From NCBI RefSeq assembly GCF_030123065.1, contig NZ_CP126093.1:1740001-1804000 (forward strand): 64,000 nt of DNA, read 5' to 3'. A program made the position numbers and the translations under genes. The notes under the pieces are model-generated. The model was not told the origin of the DNA. It searched no databases and worked only from the letters and a program-made list of their open reading frames with translations. The stretch's first letter is position 1; each line of letters begins with the position of its first letter. Positions 35,734 to 50,114 of the stretch are shown here, piece after piece. Source of the stretch: Neobacillus sp. DY30 (GTDB lineage: Bacteria; Bacillota; Bacilli; Bacillales; Cytobacillaceae).

Positions 35734-36249
35734 ATGCCGTTAACGCCGTTAGATATTCACAATAAAGAATTTAATAAAGGTTTCCGTGGTTACGATGAAG
35801 ACGAGGTAAATGAATTTTTAGATCAAGTGATTAAGGATTATGAATTAGTCCTCCGTGAAAAAAAAGAACTGGAAGAAAAAATAAATGAAATGAAGGACCG
35901 TCTAGGTCACTTTGTAAATATTGAAGAAACCTTAAATAAGTCAATTGTCATTGCTCAAGAGGCAGGAGAAGATGTAAAACGAAATGCACAAAAGGAAGCG
36001 AAACTCATCATTAAGGAAGCTGAAAAAAATGCTGACCGTATCGTAAACGAGTCGCTTTCAAAAGCTAGAAAAATTGCTCTTGAGATTGAGGATTTAAAAA
36101 AGCAATCAAAAGTGTTCCGTACACGTTTTAAAATGTTGATAGAAGCTCAGCTGGATATGCTTAATACAGATGACTGGGATCATTTATTAGAATATGAAGT
36201 GGATGCAACTGAATTAAAAATCCACGAAGAAGAAGATTCCTTAGCTTGA
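35734..36249 (+). CDS. divIVA: Cell division initiation protein DivIVA
   Basis: 171 aa. The N-terminal membrane-curvature-sensing domain MPLTPLDIHNKEFNKGFRGY is followed by the coiled coil DEDEVNEFLDQVIKDYELVLREK and a second coiled coil region to the C-terminus. DivIVA marks poles and septa, guides MinJ/MinCD and anchors the chromosome through RacA during sporulation. ATG 35734 has TTGGAGGTGG upstream; the in-frame extension into ylmH is not real. Confidence 0.97.
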   Translation: MPLTPLDIHNKEFNKGFRGYDEDEVNEFLDQVIKDYELVLREKKELEEKINEMKDRLGHFVNIEETLNKSIVIAQEAGEDVKRNAQKEAKLIIKEAEKNADRIVNESLSKARKIALEIEDLKKQSKVFRTRFKMLIEAQLDMLNTDDWDHLLEYEVDATELKIHEEEDSLA

Positions 36250-36275
36250 CGAATTGATATTATTTCGCATATAAT
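36246..36275 (+). promoter_or_regulatory. SigA promoter of ileS
   Basis: TTGACG (36246-36251), 18-nt spacer, TATAAT (36270-36275). It overlaps the divIVA stop; transcription would start near 36282, just before the T-box leader. Confidence 0.7.
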
Positions 36276-36281
36276 TTTTTA

Positions 36282-36562
36282 ACAGATAAATAAAAAAATG
36301 GTAATGACAATGAGAGGGACAGTACAATTTTCATAAACTTTTGATAGCGAGCCGGGGAGGGTGGAAGCCTGGGAAAAGTGGGAAATTGGAAGATCACCCT
36401 TGAGTCCCAGGCTGAAACTCTTTTTAAAAGAAGAATAAGTTATGGCGGGTTATTCACGTTACGAATCTTAAAGAGGATAGTACGATTTACGTTCTATCTA
36501 TCAGGGTGGTACCGCGGGAATAAAACCTTCTCGTCCCTTTTTTGGGATGAGAGGGTTTTTTT
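36282..36562 (+). promoter_or_regulatory. T-box riboswitch (Ile) with terminator
   Basis: The leader of ileS carries the invariant T-box AGGGTGGTACCGCGGG (36503-36518) and the Stem I element AGCGAGCCGGGG. An ATC followed by A at 36393-36395 fits an isoleucine specifier codon. A terminator pairs 36522-36537 with 36544-36559 and runs into T7. Uncharged tRNA-Ile should stabilise the antiterminator, turning ileS on when isoleucine charging is low. Confidence 0.95.
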
Positions 36563-36614
36563 ATTTGTCTATTGTCAATTCTGTTTATGATGAGTATTAC
36601 AGGAGGAATAAGAA

Positions 36615-39386
36615 ATGGAATATAAAGATACGTTATTAATGCCAAAGACTGAATTTCCAATGCGTGGAAATCTTCCTCAAAGAGAACCTGAAATACAGGC
36701 AAAGTGGGAAGAAATGAATATTTACAAAAAGGTTCAGGAGCGTACTGCAGGACGTCCAATGTTTGTGCTCCATGATGGACCTCCATATGCAAATGGCGAT
36801 ATTCATATGGGTCACGCCCTAAACAAAGTATTAAAGGACATGATTGTTCGCTTTAAATCGATGAGTGGCTTTAATGCACCATATGTTCCAGGCTGGGATA
36901 CACATGGTTTGCCAATCGAGCAGGCTTTAACAAATAAGGGCGTAAAGCGCAAAGAGATGACTGTAGCTGAATTCCGTCAGCTCTGTACAAAATATGCGCT
37001 TGAACAAGTTAGTAATCAGCGTGAACAATTTAAACGCATCGGTGTACGTGGTGATTGGGAAAACCCATATATCACACTTAATCCGGAATATGAGGCACAG
37101 CAGATTAAAGTTTTTGGAGAAATGGCGAAAAAAGGCTATATATATAAAGGTCTTAAGCCTGTATATTGGTCCCCGTCCAGTGAATCAGCTCTTGCTGAAG
37201 CTGAAATTGAATATCAAGATAAAAAGTCACCTTCCATTTATGTAGGCTTTAAAGTAAAAGATGGAAAAGGTGTTCTTGATACGGACGTCCAAATTGTGAT
37301 CTGGACGACTACACCTTGGACCATTCCGGCTAACTTAGGAATTTCAGTTCACCCAGACCTAACTTATGTAGTCGTTGAAACGAATGGAAACAAATACTTA
37401 GTTGCAGAAGCTCTTTTAGAAGCAGTAACAAAGGAAGTAGGCTGGGAAGATGTTTCTGTTGTTCAAAAAGTAAAAGGAAATGAACTAGAACATATCCTTG
37501 CAGCACATCCATTATATGGCCGTGACTCTTTAGTAATGCTAGGTGAGCATGTTACAACAGATGCTGGAACAGGCTGTGTTCATACAGCTCCTGGACACGG
37601 TGAGGATGACTTCCATGTTGGTCAAAAGTATGGACTTGAAGTACTTTGCCCAGTAGATGATAAAGGTGTAATGACTAGAGAAGCACAAGGTTTCGAAGGA
37701 TTATTTTACGATACGGCAAATAAGCCTATTGCGCAAAGCTTAGAAGAAGCAGGAGCTCTCTTAAAGCTTTCATTTATTACACACTCTTACCCACATGATT
37801 GGAGAACAAAAAAGCCTGTAATTTTTAGAGCTACAGCGCAATGGTTCGCATCGATAAAGGACTTCAGAGACGACCTGCTCGAAGCAGTTAAAGAAACAAA
37901 GTGGGTACCAGCATGGGGTGAAACACGACTATTTAATATGGTTCGTGACCGCGGAGATTGGTGTATCTCACGCCAACGTGTATGGGGAGTTCCAATCCCA
38001 GTGTTTTATGCTGAAAATGGAGAAGAAATCATTACAGATGAAACAATTGAACACGTTTCAGGCTTGTTCCGTGAATTCGGTTCAAATATTTGGTTTGAGC
38101 GGGAAGCAAAAGACCTTCTGCCGGAAGGCTTTTCACATCCTGGAAGCCCTGATGGATTGTTTACGAAAGAAACAGATATCATGGATGTTTGGTTTGATTC
38201 AGGTTCATCTCACCAAGCTGTTCTCCTAGAAAGAGAAGACTTAGTACGACCAGCAGATTTATATCTTGAAGGTTCAGATCAATATCGCGGCTGGTTTAAC
38301 TCTTCACTATCAACTGCTGTTGCAGTAACAGGGAAAGCTCCTTATAAAGGTGTACTCAGCCATGGATTTGCCCTGGATGGTGAAGGCAGGAAAATGAGTA
38401 AATCATTAGGAAACGTTGTTATTCCTGAGAAAGTAATGAAACAATTAGGAGCAGATATTCTAAGGCTTTGGGTGGCTTCTGTTGATTATCAATCAGATGT
38501 TCGTGTATCCGATGCTATCCTAAAGCAGGTTGCAGAGGTTTATCGAAAAATCCGGAATACCTTCCGTTTCTTGCTTGGTAACTTGGCGGACTTTAATCCT
38601 GCAAGTGATCGGGTTGAATATGAAAACCTTCGTGAAGTTGATCAATTTATGCTTGTAAAATTAAATAAGCTGATTAAATATTCTTTAAATGCTTATGAAA
38701 ATTACGAGTTCGCAGGAATTTACCATGCAGTTAATAATTTCTGTACCCTTGATTTAAGTGCATTCTATCTTGATTTTGCTAAGGATGTTCTTTATATTGA
38801 GTCGGTTAACAATCCCGAGCGACGTGCGATTCAAACAGTTCTTTACGATTCGTTAGTTGCATTAACAAAGTTAGTTACTCCAATTCTTCCTCATACTGCA
38901 GACGAGGTTTGGACATTTATTCCTGCAGTAACTGAAGAAAGTGTACAATTAACGGATATGCCGGAATATCAGGAACTTAAGAATGCAGCTGCATTGGAAG
39001 AAAAATGGACTGCATTTATGAACCTTCGTGATGATGTATTAAAAGCGCTTGAAGAAGCTCGAAATCAAAAGGTTATTGGTAAATCATTAACTGCAAAGGT
39101 TTCATTATATGTGAATGAAAATACGAAAGCCTTATTAGACTCTATTCAAGAGAATGTACAGCAATTATTTATCATCTCTGGATTTGAAGTCGCAGGAAGC
39201 TATGATCAAGCACCAGAAAATGCAATTAAATTGGATACAGCTGCCATTGTTGTTACTAAAGCCGAAGGCGAAACGTGTGAACGCTGCTGGGTTGTAACAC
39301 CTGAAGTTGGAAAAGACACTGAGCACCCTACACTTTGCCCGCGTTGTGCAGAAGTAGTGAAAGGAAACTATACGCACTTAGCTTAA
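36615..39386 (+). CDS. ileS: Isoleucyl-tRNA synthetase
   Basis: Class I synthetase of 923 aa. The HIGH signature appears as HMGH in [16 protein letters not shown] (about residues 57-72). The editing domain carries [13 protein letters not shown] (about 236). KMSKS is in [10 protein letters not shown] (about 592-601). A C-terminal zinc finger (CERCWVV and CPRCAEVV) is present, typical of the bacterial type 1 enzyme. ATG 36615 follows AGGAGGAATAAGAA. Confidence 0.98.
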   Translation: MEYKDTLLMPKTEFPMRGNLPQREPEIQAKWEEMNIYKKVQERTAGRPMFVLHDGPPYANGDIHMGHALNKVLKDMIVRFKSMSGFNAPYVPGWDTHGLPIEQALTNKGVKRKEMTVAEFRQLCTKYALEQVSNQREQFKRIGVRGDWENPYITLNPEYEAQQIKVFGEMAKKGYIYKGLKPVYWSPSSESALAEAEIEYQDKKSPSIYVGFKVKDGKGVLDTDVQIVIWTTTPWTIPANLGISVHPDLTYVVVETNGNKYLVAEALLEAVTKEVGWEDVSVVQKVKGNELEHILAAHPLYGRDSLVMLGEHVTTDAGTGCVHTAPGHGEDDFHVGQKYGLEVLCPVDDKGVMTREAQGFEGLFYDTANKPIAQSLEEAGALLKLSFITHSYPHDWRTKKPVIFRATAQWFASIKDFRDDLLEAVKETKWVPAWGETRLFNMVRDRGDWCISRQRVWGVPIPVFYAENGEEIITDETIEHVSGLFREFGSNIWFEREAKDLLPEGFSHPGSPDGLFTKETDIMDVWFDSGSSHQAVLLEREDLVRPADLYLEGSDQYRGWFNSSLSTAVAVTGKAPYKGVLSHGFALDGEGRKMSKSLGNVVIPEKVMKQLGADILRLWVASVDYQSDVRVSDAILKQVAEVYRKIRNTFRFLLGNLADFNPASDRVEYENLREVDQFMLVKLNKLIKYSLNAYENYEFAGIYHAVNNFCTLDLSAFYLDFAKDVLYIESVNNPERRAIQTVLYDSLVALTKLVTPILPHTADEVWTFIPAVTEESVQLTDMPEYQELKNAAALEEKWTAFMNLRDDVLKALEEARNQKVIGKSLTAKVSLYVNENTKALLDSIQENVQQLFIISGFEVAGSYDQAPENAIKLDTAAIVVTKAEGETCERCWVVTPEVGKDTEHPTLCPRCAEVVKGNYTHLA

Positions 39387-39395
39387 TAGCAATTC

Positions 39396-39422
39396 CCCAT
39401 GATTAATTCATGGGGTTTTTTC
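39396..39422 (+). terminator. Terminator of ileS
   Basis: CCCCATGA / TCATGGGG (39396-39403 with 39409-39416), 5-nt loop, then T6. Confidence 0.9.
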
Positions 39423-39531
39423 ATTTTTTAACCTATTCCGTTAATTGTTGTTTTGGTTGTCAAATGTTTTCCCGGGTCATCTCAATTTATAGAGAGATAA
39501 TATAACAAATGACTTAACGGAGGTTACAACT

Positions 39532-39828
39532 ATGAATGCAATGCAGGAAGAGCTGTTTTGGGAACTCCGTAAAACACAATTAGAAATTTTAAAATCATTG
39601 AAAAATAAACAGAAAAATGATTGGATTGTTACCGTTTTAGAGGAAGAATTGGCGGATATTACCTCTGCCATTCAAAAGCTTGAGGATGGTAATTTTGGAC
39701 AGTGTGAATTTTCAGGTGAACCGATACCTGATAATCTTTTGAAAATTATGCCTACAATAAAAACAGCAAAGGATACTGAGATTTTGGAGCATTTTTGTCG
39801 GAAACCAATTAATTCCTCCATTTTCTAG
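39532..39828 (+). CDS. ylyA: YlyA-like TraR/DksA-family protein without zinc finger
   Basis: 98 aa in the ylyA position between ileS and lspA. The N-terminal half is a helical coiled coil (ELFWELRKTQLEILKSLKNKQ). The segment LEDGNFGQCEFSGEPIPDNLLKIMPTIKT resembles the TraR/DksA C-terminal domain, but of the usual four zinc cysteines only one is kept in place (GQCEFSG); a last Cys lies further on (HFCRKP). B. subtilis YlyA is a DksA-like protein acting on RNA polymerase in sporulation. This copy is shorter. ATG 39532 follows CGGAGG. Function is inferred from position and weak similarity. Confidence 0.7.
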   Translation: MNAMQEELFWELRKTQLEILKSLKNKQKNDWIVTVLEEELADITSAIQKLEDGNFGQCEFSGEPIPDNLLKIMPTIKTAKDTEILEHFCRKPINSSIF

Positions 39829-39835
39829 CGTTACG

Positions 39836-39865
39836 TTGTTGTTTCTCTGAAGATTATGCTAAAAT
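39836..39865 (+). promoter_or_regulatory. SigA promoter of lspA-rluD
   Basis: TTGTTG (39836-39841), 18-nt spacer, TAAAAT (39860-39865) with a TATG extension just upstream. Confidence 0.55.
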
Positions 39866-39907
39866 GCTAAGGAGTAAAGTCAACGCGTGAGATGGAGGTA
39901 TTCCTTA

Positions 39908-40399
39908 GTGTTTTATTATTTAATCGCAATTTTTATTATTATACTAGACCAAGTCACAAAGTGGATGATTGTCACAAAAATGTATCTTGGTGAAAGTATC
40001 CCAATTATCGAGGATTTTTTGTATATTACTTCTCACCGAAATCGGGGAGCAGCATGGGGGATATTACAAGGACAGATGTGGTTCTTTTATGTGATTACCG
40101 CTATAGTAATCATTGCGATCATTTACTACATGCAAAAAGAAGCAAAAGGTAAGTGGCTGCTTGGTGTTTCCTTAGCATTTATGTTAGGCGGCGCTATAGG
40201 TAATTTTATCGACCGCTTGCTTCGCAAAGAAGTTGTTGATTTTATTCATACGTATATTTTGAATTATAACTTCCCAGTATTTAATATTGCCGATTCGGCT
40301 TTAGTCATTGGCGTAGTATTATTAATGATTCAGATGCTGCGTGATGAGCGTGAAACAAAGGAGAAATCATATGGAGAAAATGGTACACACCATTCTTGA
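39908..40399 (+). CDS. lspA: Lipoprotein signal peptidase II
   Basis: Membrane aspartic peptidase that cleaves prolipoprotein signal peptides, 163 aa with four helices. Catalytic Asp102 in GNFIDRLL and Asp129 in FNIADSAL match the numbering of the B. subtilis enzyme. I start at GTG 39908, 9 nt after GGAGG; an upstream in-frame extension to 39887 covers that site. It overlaps rluD by 29 nt. Confidence 0.95.
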   Translation: MFYYLIAIFIIILDQVTKWMIVTKMYLGESIPIIEDFLYITSHRNRGAAWGILQGQMWFFYVITAIVIIAIIYYMQKEAKGKWLLGVSLAFMLGGAIGNFIDRLLRKEVVDFIHTYILNYNFPVFNIADSALVIGVVLLMIQMLRDERETKEKSYGENGTHHS

Positions 40400-41282
40400 A
40401 CCTGAAAAGGGAGACCGAATTGATAAAGTTATTTCTACTTTAGATGAAGAATGGTCAAGAACTCAGGTTCAGCAATGGATTAAAGAAGGTAATGTCCTAG
40501 TAAATGGACAAAAAATCAAAACAAATTACAAATGTAATATCAATGATGAAATCGAGATTACGATCCCAGACCCAGAATTACTTGATGTAATTCCGGAAGA
40601 AATGGATTTAGATATTTATTTCGAAGATAAAGACGTTTTAGTGGTTAACAAACCAAGCGGGATGGTGGTTCATCCAGCACCTGGACATTTAACAGGAACA
40701 CTTGTTAATGGATTAATGGCCCATTGCAAAGATTTATCCGGAATAAATGGTGTTTTAAGACCTGGTATCGTTCATCGTATCGATAAAGACACCTCTGGTC
40801 TTTTAATGGTCGCTAAAAATGATATGGCCCATGAAAAACTTGTTAACCAATTAGTGGAAAAGACCGTTACTCGGAAGTATAGAGCCGTTGTACATGGAGT
40901 AATTCCGCACGATTTTGGAACAATCGATGCACCGCTTGGAAGAGATACAAAAGATCGGCAAAGTATGACCGTGGTGGATAATGGGAAGCATGCAGTTACT
41001 CATTTCCATGTGATTGAGCGGTTTAAGGATTTTACGTTTGTGGAGTGTCAACTGGAGACAGGCAGGACTCACCAAATTCGTGTTCATATGAAATACATTG
41101 GCTATCCGCTTGCGGGTGACCCAAAGTATGGTCCAAAGAAAACATTGGACATTAATGGACAAGCATTGCATGCAGGAATCCTTGGATTTAACCACCCTAG
41201 AACAGACGAATACATGGAATTCGAAGCACCGCTGCCTAAAGAATTTGAAGAGGTATTAGAGCAATTACGAAATAATCATTGA
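40371..41282 (+). CDS. rluD: 23S rRNA pseudouridine synthase RluD
   Basis: 303 aa, with an N-terminal S4 domain ([32 protein letters not shown]) and a catalytic domain with the signature [15 protein letters not shown] (about residue 139), holding the catalytic Asp. C-terminal [20 protein letters not shown] is typical. It modifies 23S rRNA helix 69. ATG 40371 follows AAAGGAGAAATC inside lspA. Its stop codon lies within the pyr promoter -35. Confidence 0.95.
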   Translation: MEKMVHTILEPEKGDRIDKVISTLDEEWSRTQVQQWIKEGNVLVNGQKIKTNYKCNINDEIEITIPDPELLDVIPEEMDLDIYFEDKDVLVVNKPSGMVVHPAPGHLTGTLVNGLMAHCKDLSGINGVLRPGIVHRIDKDTSGLLMVAKNDMAHEKLVNQLVEKTVTRKYRAVVHGVIPHDFGTIDAPLGRDTKDRQSMTVVDNGKHAVTHFHVIERFKDFTFVECQLETGRTHQIRVHMKYIGYPLAGDPKYGPKKTLDINGQALHAGILGFNHPRTDEYMEFEAPLPKEFEEVLEQLRNNH

Positions 41283-41307
41283 CATATTTGTCGAATTAAA
41301 GTACGAT
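41279..41307 (+). promoter_or_regulatory. SigA promoter of the pyr operon
   Basis: TTGACA (41279-41284), 17-nt spacer and TACGAT (41302-41307). The -35 overlaps the rluD stop codon. Start expected near 41314, giving the PyrR-regulated leader. Confidence 0.85.
41287..41295 (+). promoter_or_regulatory. Perfect Spo0A box in the pyr promoter spacer
   Basis: TTTGTCGAA matches the 0A box at all 9 positions and lies between the -35 and -10 of the pyr promoter, where bound protein would block polymerase. Function is inferred from sequence and position only. Confidence 0.5.
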
Positions 41308-41313
41308 AACAAC

Positions 41314-41437
41314 AGTTGAATATGCCTTTAAAACAGTCCAGTGAGGCTGAGAAGGAAACGGATAATTAGATGGGATACCTATGCCCATACTAACAAACTC
41401 GTCTACCTCTCACCTCAAGGTGAGAGGTTTTTTTATT
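41314..41437 (+). promoter_or_regulatory. PyrR attenuator 1 (before pyrR)
   Basis: The PyrR-binding loop AGTCCAGTGAGGCT is at 41335-41348 and fits the consensus ARUCCAGNGAGGYU. A terminator stem CCTCTCACC / GGTGAGAGG (41406-41414 with 41419-41427) runs into T7. UMP-bound PyrR should stabilise the anti-antiterminator and stop transcription. Confidence 0.95.
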
Positions 41438-41458
41438 AATAGCAGGCGGGTGAGATAA

Positions 41459-42001
<543 letters not shown>

Positions 42002-42014
42002 ATAGTTACCCTTT

Positions 42015-42119
42015 TAATTGCAGTCCAGTGAGGCTGACAAAGGGGAAAATGCCATCATTAAAGCTAAACTGGCATTTCCATACCCTCTTTGTACACTCAT
42101 GGACAAAGAGGGTTTTTTA
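42015..42119 (+). promoter_or_regulatory. PyrR attenuator 2 (pyrR-pyrP)
   Basis: PyrR loop AGTCCAGTGAGGCT at 42022-42035, identical to attenuator 1. Terminator stem ACCCTCTTTGT / ACAAAGAGGGT (42082-42092 with 42103-42113) then T6. Confidence 0.95.
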
Positions 42120-42166
42120 TTAGAAAACACAGGCATAATAATAGAAAAATTGTGGAGGAGAAAAAA

Positions 42167-43477
42167 TTGAACAACAAACCCATCCTAGACATAAAACAAA
42201 TACCAAATCCTGCGCAATGGCTTACTTTAAGCTTACAACATTTATTCGCAATGTTTGGAGCGACCATTCTAGTTCCATATCTTGTTGGGTTGAGTCCAGC
42301 AATTGCATTAATATCAAGTGGATTAGGAACACTCGCTTTCCTCATGATTACAAAATGGCAGGTTCCAGCATACCTTGGTTCCTCGTTTGCATTTATTGCT
42401 CCAGTGATTGCGGCAAAAGCAACAGCCGGTCCAGGGGGTGCCATGATTGGTTCATTCCTTGCGGGTCTTGTTTACGGAATTGTAGCGCTGATCATAAGTA
42501 AAGCAGGACATCGTTGGATTATGAATCTGCTGCCACCGATTGTAGTCGGTCCAGTTATAATCGTAATCGGTTTAGCGCTCGCAGGAACAGCAGTTAGTAT
42601 GGCAATGAATAATCCTGCAGGAGAATATAGCTTGATTCATTTCTCCGCTGCTTTAGTAACTTTAGCGGCAACCATTATCTGTACCATATACATGCGCGGC
42701 ATGTTAAGTATTATCCCGATCTTGGCAGGTATAGTGATAGGATACCTATACTCCTTTGCAATCGGCATAGTTGATTTTAAGCCAGTATTAGAAGCAAGTT
42801 GGTTTGAAATGCCTGAATTCATCATTCCGTTTGTAAGCTACGAAGTAAAAATAACATGGGACTTAGCGCTCCTAATGGTGCCAGTCGCAATCGTAACGCT
42901 TTCTGAACATATTGGCCACCAGCTTGTACTAAGTAAAGTGGTTGGACGAGATTATATTAAAGAACCTGGTTTACACCGCTCTATTTTGGGTGATGGAACA
43001 GCGACAATCATTTCAGCTTTGATCGGCGGACCTCCAAAAACAACGTACGGAGAGAATATCGGTGTCCTTGCAATCACTCGAGTTTACAGTGTGTATGTCA
43101 TAGCAGGTGCAGCTGTTCTCGCAACGATCTTTGGATTTATCGGAAAAATAACAGCATTAATCAGTACAATCCCAACTCCTGTTATGGGAGGCGTCTCCAT
43201 TCTACTTTTTGGAATCATTGCTTCATCCGGTTTACGTATGCTTGTTGACAGTAAAATTGATTTTGGTAACAATCGGAACTTGGTGATATCATCGGTCATT
43301 CTTGTCATGGGAATTGGCGGTGCCTTTATAAAAGTATCAGAATCCTTCCAGATTCAAGGTATGGCATTTGCTGCAATTGCCGGAGTTCTTTTACACCTAG
43401 TCCTGCCTGGTAAAGAACCAGTTAATGAAGATATGTTTGAACAGACTGTAGAAAAAGATAAACACAAAACTGCATAA
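42167..43477 (+). CDS. pyrP: Uracil permease PyrP
   Basis: NCS2/UraA-family uracil:proton symporter, 436 aa, about 12-14 membrane helices. Motifs LSLQHLFAMFGATILVPYLVG (about residues 21-41), SEHIGHQLVLSKVVGRD (about 246) and GGPPKTTYGENIGVLAITRVYS (about 286) are family hallmarks. TTG 42167 has GTGGAGGAG 6 nt upstream; reading further upstream would run through attenuator 2. Confidence 0.96.
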   Translation: MNNKPILDIKQIPNPAQWLTLSLQHLFAMFGATILVPYLVGLSPAIALISSGLGTLAFLMITKWQVPAYLGSSFAFIAPVIAAKATAGPGGAMIGSFLAGLVYGIVALIISKAGHRWIMNLLPPIVVGPVIIVIGLALAGTAVSMAMNNPAGEYSLIHFSAALVTLAATIICTIYMRGMLSIIPILAGIVIGYLYSFAIGIVDFKPVLEASWFEMPEFIIPFVSYEVKITWDLALLMVPVAIVTLSEHIGHQLVLSKVVGRDYIKEPGLHRSILGDGTATIISALIGGPPKTTYGENIGVLAITRVYSVYVIAGAAVLATIFGFIGKITALISTIPTPVMGGVSILLFGIIASSGLRMLVDSKIDFGNNRNLVISSVILVMGIGGAFIKVSESFQIQGMAFAAIAGVLLHLVLPGKEPVNEDMFEQTVEKDKHKTA

Positions 43478-43489
43478 GGATAATCAACC

Positions 43490-45826
<2,337 letters not shown>

Positions 45827-45830
<4 letters not shown>

Positions 45831-46933
45831 AAGCACAACTTATCTTAGAAGATGGAACAGTTTTTATCGGCGACGGTTTTGGAAGTCATATGGATACAAT
45901 CGGAGAAGTCGTCTTTAATACAGGAATGACAGGCTATCAAGAAATACTTTCAGACCCATCTTATTGTGGGCAAATTGTTATGCTGACGTACCCGTTGATT
46001 GGAAACTACGGAATCAATCGAGACGATTTTGAGACCATTATCCCTGCAGTGAAAGGCTTTATTGTCAAGGAAGCTGCAGAATTCCCTTCCAATTGGAGAA
46101 GTGAATTTACGATTGATGAGTACTTTAAAATGAAAAATATCCCTGGAATTGCAGGTATAGATACACGTAAATTAACAAGAATTATTCGTCAATATGGAAC
46201 ATTAAAAGGAGCCATTTGCTCGATTGAAAGTGATCCAAGTGAAGTAATTAGTAAACTAAGACAGACGAAGCTGCCGATTGACCAAGTGAGAAGAGTCTCC
46301 ACAAAAAATTCTTATCCAAGTCCAGGTAGAGGAAAAAGAATTGTGCTTGTTGATTTCGGAATGAAACACGGCATTTTACGAGAATTAAATAAACGCAATT
46401 GTGATGTCGTTGTGGTTCCATACCATACAACTGCGGATGAAATCCTGCAATTACGACCAGATGGAATTATGCTTTCCAACGGACCTGGGGATCCAAAGGA
46501 TGTCCCAGAAGCGATTCATATGATTAAACAGCTATTAGGCTTAGTACCGATATTTGGTATCTGCCTTGGACACCAATTATTTGCATTAGCATGTGGGGCA
46601 AATACAGTCAAAATGAAATTCGGTCATCGAGGTTCTAACCATCCTGTTAAAGATTTAAAAACAGGGAAAATCGCAATTACAGCACAAAACCATGGATTTA
46701 CGGTTGAAGAAAAGTCATTACAGAATACTAAACTGGCAGTTACCCATATCGCCTTAAATGATGGAACAGTCGAAGGTTTAAAGCATTTAGAATATCCTGC
46801 ATTTACTGTTCAATACCACCCAGAAGCGTCACCAGGACCTGAAGACGCCAACCATTTATTCGATCAGTTTCTTGCGATGATTGAAGATCAAAAACAGGAG
46901 GTTTCCACAACATGCCAAAACGTACTGATATAA
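45827..46933 (+). CDS. carA: Carbamoyl-phosphate synthase small (glutaminase) subunit, pyrimidine-specific
   Basis: 368 aa. The N-terminal CPSase small domain carries [12 protein letters not shown] and [21 protein letters not shown]. The class I glutamine amidotransferase domain has the nucleophile Cys246 in [12 protein letters not shown] and the HPE dyad in [11 protein letters not shown]. Also called pyrAA in Bacillus. It starts in an ATGA overlap with pyrC, with AAAAAGGA upstream. Confidence 0.97.
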
Positions 46934-49900
46934 ACTCCATTTTAGTGATTGGTTCAGGACCGATTGTTATCGGCCAGGCAGCAGAATTTGATTATGCAGG
47001 CACCCAGGCGTGTATTGCTCTTAAAGAAGAAGGCTATCGTGTTATTCTTGTAAACTCAAATCCGGCAACCATTATGACAGATACTGAGATTGCGGATGCT
47101 GTTTATATTGAACCATTAACAGAGGAATTTGTTAGCAGAATCATTCGAAAAGAACGCCCAGACGCCCTTCTTGCCACTCTTGGCGGTCAAACAGGTCTAA
47201 ACTTAGCTGTTGAGTTATCAAAATCAGGAGTTTTAGAAGAGTGTGAAGTTGAGATCTTAGGAACAAAGTTATCCGCGATTGAACAAGCTGAGGACCGTGA
47301 TTTATTCCGAACACTAATGAATGAACTTGGGGAACCTGTTCCAGACAGTGAAATCATCCATGAATTAGCCGAAGCCCATGCATTTGTTGATAAAATCGGA
47401 TTTCCAGTGATTGTCCGCCCTGCTTACACGCTTGGTGGTACAGGCGGCGGTATCTGTCATAACCGAGAAGAGTTGGACGAAATTGTAACGAGCGGTTTAA
47501 AGCACAGCCCGGTAACTCAATGTTTACTTGAGAAAAGTATTGCCGGTTATAAAGAAATCGAATATGAAGTAATGCGTGATGGAAATGACAATGCTATTGT
47601 CGTCTGTAACATGGAAAACATCGATCCTGTTGGCGTACACACAGGTGACTCGATTGTCGTGGCACCAAGTCAAACGTTAAGCGATAGGGAATATCAGCTA
47701 TTAAGAAATGTTTCTCTTAAAATTATTCGTGCGCTAGGAATAGAAGGCGGTTGTAATGTTCAGCTCGCACTCGACCCTTATAGCTTTAACTACTACATCA
47801 TCGAAGTAAATCCAAGGGTCAGCCGTTCTTCTGCACTTGCTTCGAAAGCAACAGGTTATCCAATTGCTAAACTTGCAGCAAAAATTGCAGTAGGTTTAAC
47901 ACTGGACGAAATGCTTAATCCTGTAACAGGAAAAACTTATGCAAGCTTTGAACCGGCTCTAGACTACATCGTTACGAAAATTCCGAGGTGGCCATTTGAT
48001 AAATTTGAATCAGGCAATCGTTCACTAGGAACGCAAATGAAAGCAACTGGCGAAGTAATGGCGATTGGAAGAACTTTTGAGGAATCATTATTAAAAGCAA
48101 TCCGCTCGTTAGAAGCTGGTGTTTACCATTTCGAATTAAATGGAGCAGAAGAGATTAGTAATGAATTACTAGAAAAACGAATTTGTAAAGCCGGAGATGA
48201 GAGGCTGTTTTACATTGCAGAAGCACTGAAAAGAGGTATTACAGTAGAAACTATTCATCAATGGAGCCAAATTGACTTATTTTTCTTAAATAAGTTCCAG
48301 GGAATTATCGAATTAGAAGCAAAACTTGCTTCTAACCAAATGGATATGGATATTCTTAAGGAAGCCAAACAAAAGGGGTTCTCTGATAAAACAATTGCAA
48401 AACTATGGAATCAAAAAGAACAGGATATTTACCACCTACGCAAAGACTTTGGAATGGTTCCTGTTTATAAAATGGTAGATACGTGTGCCGCTGAATTTGA
48501 GTCAGAAACACCTTACTACTATGGAACATACGAGGAAGAAAATGAATCGATTGTAACTGACAGACAAAGTGTCATTGTTCTTGGTTCCGGTCCAATCCGT
48601 ATCGGCCAAGGTATTGAATTTGATTACGCTACGGTTCATTCTGTTAAAGCGATAAAAGAAGCAGGCTATGAAGCCATTATTATTAACAATAATCCTGAAA
48701 CGGTTTCAACTGATTTCAGTATCTCTGATAAGCTTTATTTTGAACCACTAACGATTGAGGATGTAATGAGTATTATTGATTTAGAAAAACCACTGGGTGT
48801 TGTCGTTCAATTTGGCGGGCAAACTGCCATTAACCTAGCTGCAAAATTACAGGAAAATGGGGTAAAGATTCTTGGAACAAGCCTAGAGGATTTGGATCGT
48901 GCAGAAAACAGGGATAAATTTGAGCAAGCACTTGTAGAGCTTGATATTCCAATGCCGCTCGGAAAAACTGCATTATCCGTTTCTGAAGCTGTTGGAATTG
49001 CAAATGAAATTGGCTACCCAGTCCTAGTGCGCCCTTCTTATGTACTCGGCGGCAGAGCAATGGAAATCGTCTATCGTCAAGAAGAACTGCTTCATTATAT
49101 GGAAAATGCGGTTAAAATCAATCCAGAACATCCAGTTTTGATTGACCGCTACTTAACTGGAAAAGAAATCGAAGTAGACGCCATTTGCGACGGTGAAAAT
49201 GTGTTAATACCTGGAATTATGGAACATATTGAACGTGCAGGGGTACATTCCGGGGATTCTATAGCAGTTTATCCGCCGCAGACACTTTCAGAAGGAATCA
49301 AAAAAACGCTGGTTGAATACACCGAAAAAATGGCTAAGGGCCTAAACATTGTTGGACTGTTGAATATTCAGTATGTAATCTCAAAGGATGAGGTATATGT
49401 CCTTGAAGTCAATCCACGTTCAAGTCGTACGGTTCCATTCTTAAGTAAAATCACGAATGTTCCAATGGCTAAAATTGCAACAAAAGCAATTTTAGGAGTA
49501 TCCATTGTAGAACAAGGCTACTCACCTGGAATCGTCCCTGAGAAGAATGGAGTTTATGTAAAAGTTCCAGTTTTCTCGTTTGCAAAGTTGAGAAGCGTTG
49601 ACATTACGCTTGGACCGGAAATGAAATCAACCGGTGAAGTAATGGGAAAAGATAGTACCCTTGAGAAAGCACTTTATAAAGGACTAATTGCCTCAGGTAT
49701 GAATATCCAAAAATTCGGTACTGTATTGTTTACAGTCGCGGATAAAGATAAACAAGAATCATTAAAGCTTGCTAAACGATTTGCTGCAAATGGCTACCGT
49801 ATTATGGCAACTAGCGGAACAGCTGCAGTTCTTCAATCTGCTGGCCTGCCGGTTAAGGTAATTGGAAAGATTGGCTCTGAAGGCAAGACACTGTTAGACG

Positions 49901-50114
49901 TTATTCATAATGGGGAAGCCCAACTGATTGTCAACACACTTACAAAAGGTAAACAGCCTGAACGTGATGGCTTTAGAATCCGCCGTGAAGCAGTTGAAAA
50001 CGGAGTGCCGTGCTTAACATCATTAGATACAGCTGATGCCATTCTTAAAGTTATCGAATCAATGAATTTTTCAGCAGAAGCAATGGCAGCAGAAGAGAAG
50101 GAGGTTGTTTTTGC

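Noticed and set aside
40851..41195. 114-codon minus-strand frame inside rluD
   Set aside because: It is a shadow of the conserved catalytic domain of RluD with no start signals.
42089..42166. N-terminal extension of PyrP through attenuator 2
   Set aside because: It would translate the terminator hairpin, and TTG 42167 has a strong ribosome site and gives the family length.
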